Shown here piece by piece: positions 1 through 6,440 of a stretch of 8,491 bases of DNA. Source of the stretch: Gammaproteobacteria bacterium (GTDB lineage: Bacteria; Pseudomonadota; Gammaproteobacteria; Pseudomonadales; Pseudohongiellaceae); contig RKSA01000234.1 of NCBI GenBank assembly GCA_007571115.1, positions 1 through 8,491 on the forward strand, given 5' to 3'. Each line of letters begins with the position of its first letter. The first letter of the stretch is position 1. The position numbers and the translations under genes were made by a program. The notes beneath the pieces were generated by a model. The model was not told the origin of the DNA and searched no databases. It saw only the letters and a program-made list of their open reading frames with translations.

Positions 1-2
1 GC

Positions 3-2126
3 CCGGCAACGATCGCCCGGGCGCTCATCATTGCCGGCAGCGGCTGGCTGCTGAGCGTGTCGCTGACGGTGAGCAGCGGCTCGGCGGCGGTGCTGCTCGG
101 CTGCCTCGCGGCCTGCATCGTGGCTGCCTGCTCGAGCGCGGCGAGTGCCGCAGAGCAAGCTCCGGGCCATTGGCAAAAAGCCCTGCTTTTGCTCGGCGAG
201 CTGCGCATTCCCGTGCTCTTGCCTGCGGCAGCGCTAGTCGCCTGGCTGGGAATGCTCGCCGGGCGCCTGATCGTCGGCAGCGAGCTCGTCGCCGGACTGC
301 TCGGCCCTTTCGCCGCGTTCCACCTCGCCGAAGCAATCCGATGGTTCGTCGCGAGCTTTGCCTTGACCATGGTTCTGCGCATGCTGGCGATGCGCGCGAG
401 TGTCGGCGGCGTGCTCGAAGTGCTCGCGGTTGCCAGCGGTTTCGTCGTCGTGCTCGCGGCGCATCGCAACGGCATGATTCACCGGCCGTTCGTGCTCGGC
501 GATTTTGCCCTCGCGCGAGGTCTCGACCCTGCCAGCGTGCTGCTCGTGCTCGGCTGCGCCGCAGTGCTGCTTCTTGCGGCACTGCTGATCGCCGAGGAAA
601 ACCGCCGCAGGCTGCCATGGCATTTCGCGATCTTCGCCCTGCTCTGCCTGACCCTGATCGGCTACGCGCGAACCTTCGGCCTGCCGACGCCAAGCATGAC
701 CGACTCCCTCGGCCTGACTGGCAACAGCTCCGCGCAAGGACGAAACCCCTTCCACGACAGCGACAACGACACCGCAAACAAGCAGGCGCCGATCGCCGTT
801 GTGGTGTTCCGCGACGATTACGAACCCGCTTCCGGCGTCTACTACTTTCGCGAGTCGGCGTATACCGAATTCAATGGCCGAATGCTCGATGTCGCGACGC
901 ATCCCGGGCTCGACCCGGACCTGATCGAGACCCCGGGAGCGCCGCCAGCCGAACTGGTCAGCGATACGGGGCGCAAGCCCGTTCGCGCCAAGATCGGCAC
1001 CCTCGTTCCGCAACACCGGACTTTCGGCCTCGACACGCCAGTGGCGATCGACGACGTCGCCAATCCCAACCCCTTGCGCTTCAGGCGCACCTGGGAGGCG
1101 CGCTCGCTGGTTCCGCAATTCGACCTGAACGTGCTGTTCGATGCCCCGGCAGGCAATCCGGCCTGGTCCGAGGAAATCCGGCAGGAATACCTGCGCCTTC
1201 CCGACGACCCGCGCTACGGCGAACTGGCACGGCAGATCACCAGCGGCCTGAACCCACAATACGCAAGCAACGCCTTCGCCCAGGCCTGGGAAATCAAGGC
1301 ATACCTCGACCGCAACGGCATCTACAGCCTGGCCAACGAGCACGCCTGGGCCGAGGATCCCGCAGCCTCGTTCCTGTTCGGCGATCTGACCGGCTATTGC
1401 ACGCATTTCGCCTTCGCCTCGACCTACCTGCTGCGCAGCATCGGCATTCCGGCCCGGGTCGGCATCGGCTACGCAGTCCCCGCCGAGAACCGCGGCGGCG
1501 GCTCGGCGCTGCTGATCCAGGCGATGCACGGCCACGCCTGGCCGGAAATCCATTTCGAGGGTTATGGCTGGGTCATCATTGACCCAGCGCCCCAGCAGAC
1601 CCTGGTCGACACAACCACCGATCCGCAAAACGAGTTGCAGCAACTGCTTGGCGACATGCTGCGCGGCGAGCAGGCATTCGAGGAATTCCTGCAGCAGCGG
1701 GCGGGGCTGGCGATCGACTGGCGGCTCGTCTGGCAGATGCTGGCGGCCCTGCTCGCGCTGCTGCTCGTGGCGGCCTATGCCACCAAGTGCTACCGCCTGT
1801 GGATTCCTGCGGGGGCAGGCCTTGCCGGGCAGCACCGGCTCAGCTACCGCGCCTCCCTCGACCGCCTCGCTGCAGTCGGCGTGCGCCGCCGCTTCGGCGA
1901 AAGCCGCGAAGCGTTCGCGCGCCGCGCAGCAACGGTCGCGCCAACCCTCGAAACGCTTACCGCATGGCATCTGGCGCATGCATTGGGAAGCCGTCCACCG
2001 CGCCTGAACGGCGCGGACTGGCAAGCGATTCGCGAACGCGTCGCTACCGAGATCCGCGACAATATCGGTGCCGGGAAACGGCTGCTCGCGGTGCTCAACC
2101 CCTTTTCCTGGCGCCACGCCAGATAG
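3..2126 (+). CDS. Transglutaminase-like membrane protein, TgpA-like (5' end cut by window)
   Basis: Likely a polytopic inner-membrane protein whose large extracytoplasmic domain is a transglutaminase-like cysteine peptidase/amidase; the substrate is unknown. The frame is open from the first bases and already encodes hydrophobic sequence (ARALIIAGSGWLL), so the true start is probably upstream; the first in-window start codon is GTG at 57, used for numbering. About five hydrophobic segments follow (near 41-71, 84-110, 117-137, 159-180, 188-207), then a soluble region of about 350 residues. The catalytic triad is visible: C448 in GYCTHFA, H493 in GHAWPEIHF, D509 in WVIIDPAP. A further membrane segment lies at 558-577, followed by a basic helical tail (about 595-645, with FGESREAFARRAA) resembling the cytoplasmic DUF4129-type end of TgpA proteins. 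The stop is 27 bp before the MoxR gene, which fits the known transglutaminase/MoxR pairing. The N-terminal part does not obviously match DUF3488. Family is confident; biological role is not. Confidence 0.88.
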   Translation, partial: PATIARALIIAGSGWLLSVSLTVSSGSAAVLLGCLAACIVAACSSAASAAEQAPGHWQKALLLLGELRIPVLLPAAALVAWLGMLAGRLIVGSELVAGLLGPFAAFHLAEAIRWFVASFALTMVLRMLAMRASVGGVLEVLAVASGFVVVLAAHRNGMIHRPFVLGDFALARGLDPASVLLVLGCAAVLLLAALLIAEENRRRLPWHFAIFALLCLTLIGYARTFGLPTPSMTDSLGLTGNSSAQGRNPFHDSDNDTANKQAPIAVVVFRDDYEPASGVYYFRESAYTEFNGRMLDVATHPGLDPDLIETPGAPPAELVSDTGRKPVRAKIGTLVPQHRTFGLDTPVAIDDVANPNPLRFRRTWEARSLVPQFDLNVLFDAPAGNPAWSEEIRQEYLRLPDDPRYGELARQITSGLNPQYASNAFAQAWEIKAYLDRNGIYSLANEHAWAEDPAASFLFGDLTGYCTHFAFASTYLLRSIGIPARVGIGYAVPAENRGGGSALLIQAMHGHAWPEIHFEGYGWVIIDPAPQQTLVDTTTDPQNELQQLLGDMLRGEQAFEEFLQQRAGLAIDWRLVWQMLAALLALLLVAAYATKCYRLWIPAGAGLAGQHRLSYRASLDRLAAVGVRRRFGESREAFARRAATVAPTLETLTAWHLAHALGSRPPRLNGADWQAIRERVATEIRDNIGAGKRLLAVLNPFSWRHAR

Positions 2127-2153
2127 CCTTTCGAGTTTTGGGAATTTCCACGC

Positions 2154-3194
2154 ATGGATCGGCAACTCGCGGAACAGCAGCCAGATAGCGACACTCCTGA
2201 AGAATCGCAGCTCAACCTTGCCGGCGCCATCGACGTGCTGGCGCGGCTGCGCGATGCCGTATCGAGCCAGGTGCTCGGCCGCGACGACGTGATCGAGCTG
2301 GTCGTCATCGCCCTTGCGGCCGGAGGCCACGTGCTGCTCGAGGACTTTCCCGGCTCGGGCAAGACGACCCTGGCCAAGGCGCTTGGCGAAGCGATCGGCG
2401 ACGACGAAGGCCATGCTGAAAACCGTGTCATCGCGCCGTTCCGCCGCATTCAGTTCACTCCCGACCTGCTGCCTTCGGACGTGACCGGAGTGCCGGTCTT
2501 CGACAGTGCCAGCAATGCCTTCCATTTCCGCCATGGCCCGATCTTTGCCCACGTGGTGCTCGCCGACGAGATCAACCGCACTTCGCCCAAGGTGCAGGCA
2601 GCGATGCTCGAGGCGATGGGCGAGCGCCAGGTCACCGTCGATAACGTCACGCATCCCCTCGATGCGCTATTTTTCGTCATCGCCACGCAGAACCCCCTCG
2701 ACCTGGTGGGAACGTATCCGCTGCCAGTGCCACAGCTCGACCGCTTCCTGTTCAAGATCAACATGCAGCATATCGACCGGAGCGCCGAGCTCGAAGTGCT
2801 CGACACCTGGCGCAGCCGCCGCGACAGCGCCCATGGCGGCCCGGCCCTGCGCCGCTCCGAGCTGCTCGCGAGCCGCGCAGCGATCGATCGCGAAGTCGAG
2901 ATCGCCGCTGCGGTCAAGGCGGCGCTGGTCGATGTGTCGCGCAATCTGCGCGCCGACGAGCGGGTTCTGCAAGGCAACTCGACTCGCTCGCTGGTGTTGA
3001 TGCTGCCAGCCTTGCAAGCCGCCGCAGCGCTGCGCGGGCGCAATTTCGTCAGCGCCGACGACATCGAGCTGCTCCTGCCACGAGTGCTCGGCCACCGCAT
3101 CGAGCTCGCTCCTGGCGTCGCCGACCTGAACCGGGTGTTCCATGACAACATGCGCGAACCGATGGAGCGCCTCGCAGCGAGCACGCTCGCCTGA
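2154..3194 (+). CDS. MoxR-family AAA+ ATPase
   Basis: A cytoplasmic AAA+ ATPase of the MoxR family, 346 residues, close to the usual length. These proteins are thought to act as chaperones that activate or assemble partner proteins, often VWA/DUF58 or envelope proteins. Visible motifs: Walker A PGSGKTT (K70), the MoxR-typical RIQFTPDLLPSDVTG (99-113), Walker B VVLADEINR (D138, E139), sensor 1 IATQNP (N180), the arginine finger in PQLDRF (R197), and sensor 2 in GNSTRS (R278), where most relatives have a GxSPR-type sequence. The all-alpha lid domain occupies roughly 235-346. About 12 extra residues (around 83-94, acidic then NRV) sit between Walker A and RIQFTP compared with typical members. 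The ATG at 2154 is preceded by a weak GGGA at 2140-2143. The gene follows the transglutaminase gene after 27 bp, and its 3' end overlaps the proposed start of the TPR gene, suggesting translational coupling. Confidence 0.95.
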   Translation: MDRQLAEQQPDSDTPEESQLNLAGAIDVLARLRDAVSSQVLGRDDVIELVVIALAAGGHVLLEDFPGSGKTTLAKALGEAIGDDEGHAENRVIAPFRRIQFTPDLLPSDVTGVPVFDSASNAFHFRHGPIFAHVVLADEINRTSPKVQAAMLEAMGERQVTVDNVTHPLDALFFVIATQNPLDLVGTYPLPVPQLDRFLFKINMQHIDRSAELEVLDTWRSRRDSAHGGPALRRSELLASRAAIDREVEIAAAVKAALVDVSRNLRADERVLQGNSTRSLVLMLPALQAAAALRGRNFVSADDIELLLPRVLGHRIELAPGVADLNRVFHDNMREPMERLAASTLA

Positions 3195-5202
3195 GGCGCA
3201 ACGCCGCAAGCCCTGCATCGCAGCGCTGCTGCTCGGCGCCCTGCTCGCCAGCGCGGCGGCGCTCGCCCAGGACGGCGGCGCGAGTTCGGAGCTCGACGCA
3301 GTCGAGTTCATCCGGCCGGCCACGTGCTTCGGCATCGTCGGGATCAGCCACCCCCGGGCCTTGGCGATCTGTGATGCCCTGGCCCTCGAAGAGCACGTCA
3401 GGGCCCGGGAGCTTGGCGAGCAATGGCTTCGCGAGCAGCCCGATTCGCCAGCGGCGCAATTCGCCTATGCCGAAGTGCTCTACGAGGCGGAAGGCAATCT
3501 CGCGCGAGCGCTGTTCCATCTCGACCAGGCCGAAAGCCTGACGAGCTACCAAAGCCTCGAAGAGGCTGCCGAGTCGGGCAATCTGCAATGGCACTACCTG
3601 ACCCTGAGCCAGTTGTCGAGCGTCCATCAGATCATGGGCAACCAGCTTCGCGCCCTCGAATATCTCGACCGGATCAATTCGATCTATGGCCAGGAAATCG
3701 AGTCGTTTCGCGGCTGGCCGCTGCTGAAGCTGAAGCGCTACGACGAGGCCCGGGCGAGCGCGCGGAGCGTGCTGGAAAACAGCGACAGCGAATTCGCCCG
3801 GGCACGGGCCTGGAACACGCTGTGCGCGGTCGAGCTCGCGAGCCTGGCGCCCGTCGACTCGATGGAGTTCTGCCAGCGGGCCATCGACGAGGACGAACGG
3901 CTCGCAGCGGTTTCCACCGATACCATCGCTTTGACCAATGCTGCTGAAGTCGCGCTGTCGCTACTGCAAATCGACGAGGCGGAGAGCTATCTCGCCCGTG
4001 CCACGCGCAACCTCAACCCCGGCAGCGTAGCCAACCCGTGGATCCCCCTGCTCTATCTGACGATGGGCCAGGCGCGCTTCGGGGAAGCCCATAGCGCGCT
4101 CGAACGGATGCTGGTCTGGCGCGAATACCAGCAACCGATCATCAGCGTCATGAACCGCGCCGAACATCACATCGTCAGCGCGTCGTTCCTGCTGCTCGCC
4201 GGTTATGCCGAAGACTCGGCAGCCCTCGCCGCGACGGCTTTGAACCAGCCCGACCGCAACGGCTCGTACAGCGCCGACGACTTCCAGAAAGACGCCCTGG
4301 CAGCGTTCGTCCACGCCATCGCCCAGCGCCTGCAATACCAGCTCGATCTCGAGCACGCCGCCAGCGATGGCTGGACAGGCCTGCTACGCGCCCGCGTCGA
4401 GTCCGCAGGGCTGCGCTTTTCCACCTGGCGCTCGGAGCGTTTTGCCGCCTCGCTGTTCACGCGGCCCGAAATTCTGCTCAACCGGCTGCGACCCTATGCG
4501 CCCCTCGACGTACACGTTCCCGAATGGCTCGAGCCCGAGCTGGTGCGGATGATTGGCCCGGGAGTCGTTCGCCAAGCCCTCGAGCAGGCCCGGGAGGCAG
4601 GTGCGTTTCAGCTTAACACCGGCTACTACCACGCCTGGCACGCCGAAGCCGCAGCGGTCGCCGGGCAGCCCGGGCGCGTGCTCGAACACGGCAAGCGCGC
4701 TCTTGCGCTGCTCCCCGTACACGAGGCGCTGCTGCGCGCCCGGATCGCGGCACGAATGGGCGACAGTTCCTGGCGGCTTGGCCGGCACGAGGCGGCCCTC
4801 GACGAGTTCGCCCTCGCCTTGCGCGACGATCCTGGCATCTTGCGCCGGCTCGGCGCCTCGCTGCCGGTCAGCCTGCGGGCTGCCGACGGCAAATTGGCAA
4901 GGCAGCTCGCGAAGATCCTGCGCGCCTCGCCGCGCTTTCGCGAACACGCAAACGGACTGCCGCTCGAAATCGGCAACGACGGCGCCATCTGCCTGCGAAC
5001 GCGCTCGGGAGAGGCGCTGTCGTGCTATACTGCGCCCGCCGCAGAGGTAGCCGAGGCCAGCCGCGCCTTCCACTTCCACGCCTTCGGGCCCGGAATCGAG
5101 CTGAGCAAGGCGCAACGCTCGATCTTGCGCGGCTCGAGCGTGATCCTCTCCAACGGCGCCCGGCCCATGGAAAACGGCCCGGAACTTCTCGCCGAAGACT
5201 GA
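3142..5202 (+). CDS. Exported TPR-repeat protein of unknown family
   Basis: A 686-residue protein with a probable secretion signal and mostly helical TPR-like repeats; likely a periplasmic scaffold. It has no visible catalytic motif. From ATG 3142 there is a long basic N-terminal stretch (residues 1-24, six Arg and one Lys) and then a hydrophobic core (about 25-41, AALLLGALLASAAALA) with a plausible signal peptidase I site after ALA (about residue 42); no lipobox. Repeat-like helices lie near 80-130, 150-180, 199-212, 277-290, 505-525 and 546-562. The C-terminal 85 residues differ: a short Cys-containing stretch (C617, C628) and then FHFHAFGPGIELSKAQ. The start is uncertain: ATG 3142 overlaps the MoxR gene by 53 bp and has only a weak GGGTG at 3133-3137, but no other ATG, GTG or TTG lies between it and the signal core. 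Its place after transglutaminase and MoxR genes suggests a partner of that system (inference). TPR assignment is by helical pattern only. Confidence 0.8.
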   Translation: MTTCANRWSASQRARSPEAQRRKPCIAALLLGALLASAAALAQDGGASSELDAVEFIRPATCFGIVGISHPRALAICDALALEEHVRARELGEQWLREQPDSPAAQFAYAEVLYEAEGNLARALFHLDQAESLTSYQSLEEAAESGNLQWHYLTLSQLSSVHQIMGNQLRALEYLDRINSIYGQEIESFRGWPLLKLKRYDEARASARSVLENSDSEFARARAWNTLCAVELASLAPVDSMEFCQRAIDEDERLAAVSTDTIALTNAAEVALSLLQIDEAESYLARATRNLNPGSVANPWIPLLYLTMGQARFGEAHSALERMLVWREYQQPIISVMNRAEHHIVSASFLLLAGYAEDSAALAATALNQPDRNGSYSADDFQKDALAAFVHAIAQRLQYQLDLEHAASDGWTGLLRARVESAGLRFSTWRSERFAASLFTRPEILLNRLRPYAPLDVHVPEWLEPELVRMIGPGVVRQALEQAREAGAFQLNTGYYHAWHAEAAAVAGQPGRVLEHGKRALALLPVHEALLRARIAARMGDSSWRLGRHEAALDEFALALRDDPGILRRLGASLPVSLRAADGKLARQLAKILRASPRFREHANGLPLEIGNDGAICLRTRSGEALSCYTAPAAEVAEASRAFHFHAFGPGIELSKAQRSILRGSSVILSNGARPMENGPELLAED

Positions 5203-5237
5203 TCGGCGAATCTCGCAACAACATTCACGGCATCCCG

Positions 5238-6440
5238 GTGAACAACCGCACGAGCTTGTCCAAGCGGCTGATCGTCCTGCTCGCGGCCACCGCCGCGCTC
5301 GGGCCTTCGGCGACGCAGATCCTGTTGCCGGCGCTGCCGGCGATCCGGCAGGACTTTGCCGTCAGCACCGAGGTTGCCCAGTTGACCTTGAGCCTGTCGA
5401 TGGCGGCCATCGCCCTCGGCACCTTGACCTATGGCCCGCTGTCAGACAAGTACGGGCGCCGGCCGATCATCATGCTCGGGCTCGCGGTCACCTGCCTCGG
5501 CTCGATACTGTGCACCGTCGCCAGCAGCATCGAGATCCTGATCCTTGGCCGTTTCGTCCAGGCCTTTGGCGCTGCGGTGGGGCTGGTGCTGGCACGGGCG
5601 ATCATCCGCGACGTCCACAGCGCCGAACAGTCGGCCCGGGCCATCGCCACCCTCGTCATGGTGATGGGAGTCGTGCCGATGCTCTCTCCGGCGCTTGGCG
5701 GCGAACTGCTCGTGCTGTTCGGCTGGCAGGCGATCGGCGCGGCGATCGGCTTGTTCAGCCTGGCCGTGTTACTGATGATCGCGTGGAGCCTGCCGGAGAC
5801 CTTGCGCCAGCCGGTTCCTTTCGAGGGAATCGGCTCGATGGCGCGGACTTTTGCCGAATTGCTCTCGTCCCGGGTGTTCAGCGGCTACGCGCTCTGCGGA
5901 ACCTTCGTCTCGGTCGTGTTCTTCTCGTTCATTTCGGCAGGGCCGGAAATCGTCGTCACGGTGATGGGCAGGCCGGCCAACGAGTACGGCTACTATTTCA
6001 TCCTCTTGCCGAGCGGCTTCATGGTCGGCAACTACATCGCCAGGAAGTTCGGCACGGTCGTGCATATCGACCGGCTGATGCTGCTCGGCATCTGCATCGC
6101 GATCATCGGCATCGGCATCGCGGTGGCCTTGCAGGCAGTCGGCCTGCGTCATCCGCTGGCGCTGTTTGGCCCGGTGGCGCTTACGGTGCTGGGCAACGGC
6201 ATCACCTTGCCAAGCGCCCAGGCTTCGGCGATCAATGCCTTCCCGCACCTGGCAGGAAGCGCGTCGGGACTGACGGGGTTCCTGCAGATGGCGGTCTCGG
6301 CGCTCGCTGCGCAGCTCGTTGCGGCGGTTTTCGACGGAACCGCGTACCCGCTGCTGCTGATGATGATGGCAGCCGCGCTGCTAGCACTGCTGAGCTTTCG
6401 CCTTGGAGTCGGCCTCGACAATACCAGCCTCGCGACCTGA
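5238..6440 (+). CDS. Bcr/CflA-type multidrug efflux MFS transporter
   Basis: An inner-membrane major facilitator superfamily antiporter that would export small toxic compounds or metabolites using the proton gradient; the substrate cannot be read from sequence. From GTG at 5238 it is 400 residues, the usual Bcr/CflA length, with about 12 hydrophobic segments. MFS motif A is intact (GPLSDKYGRR, 66-75), the drug-antiporter motif C-like stretch is PMLSPALGG (147-155), and LARAIIRD (118-125) is typical of the Bcr/CflA subgroup. The frame extends back to 5022, but that part overlaps the TPR gene and reads as Arg-rich shadow sequence, so GTG 5238 is preferred; its ribosome binding site is weak. It begins 35 bp after the TPR gene with no terminator between, so co-transcription is likely, though a functional link to the transglutaminase/MoxR cassette is not evident. 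Its last 60 bp overlap the 3' end of selA on the opposite strand. Confidence 0.92.
   Translation: MNNRTSLSKRLIVLLAATAALGPSATQILLPALPAIRQDFAVSTEVAQLTLSLSMAAIALGTLTYGPLSDKYGRRPIIMLGLAVTCLGSILCTVASSIEILILGRFVQAFGAAVGLVLARAIIRDVHSAEQSARAIATLVMVMGVVPMLSPALGGELLVLFGWQAIGAAIGLFSLAVLLMIAWSLPETLRQPVPFEGIGSMARTFAELLSSRVFSGYALCGTFVSVVFFSFISAGPEIVVTVMGRPANEYGYYFILLPSGFMVGNYIARKFGTVVHIDRLMLLGICIAIIGIGIAVALQAVGLRHPLALFGPVALTVLGNGITLPSAQASAINAFPHLAGSASGLTGFLQMAVSALAAQLVAAVFDGTAYPLLLMMMAAALLALLSFRLGVGLDNTSLAT

Noticed and set aside
28..777. An Arg/Ala-rich minus-strand open frame of about 249 codons.
   Set aside because: Antisense shadow of the membrane region of the transglutaminase gene; low-complexity product with no domain.
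234..2654. An open minus-strand frame of about 806 codons antisense to the transglutaminase and MoxR genes.
   Set aside because: It is the mirror of two clear plus-strand genes with G/C-rich third positions, spans both of them plus their spacer, and its product has no recognisable domain.
5022..5237. A longer N-terminus for the MFS protein from an upstream GTG at 5022.
   Set aside because: The added 72 residues overlap the TPR gene and are Arg-rich shadow sequence; GTG 5238 gives the normal family length.
5203..5237. A possible terminator between the TPR and MFS genes.
   Set aside because: The 35-bp spacer shows no stable inverted repeat and no T-run.
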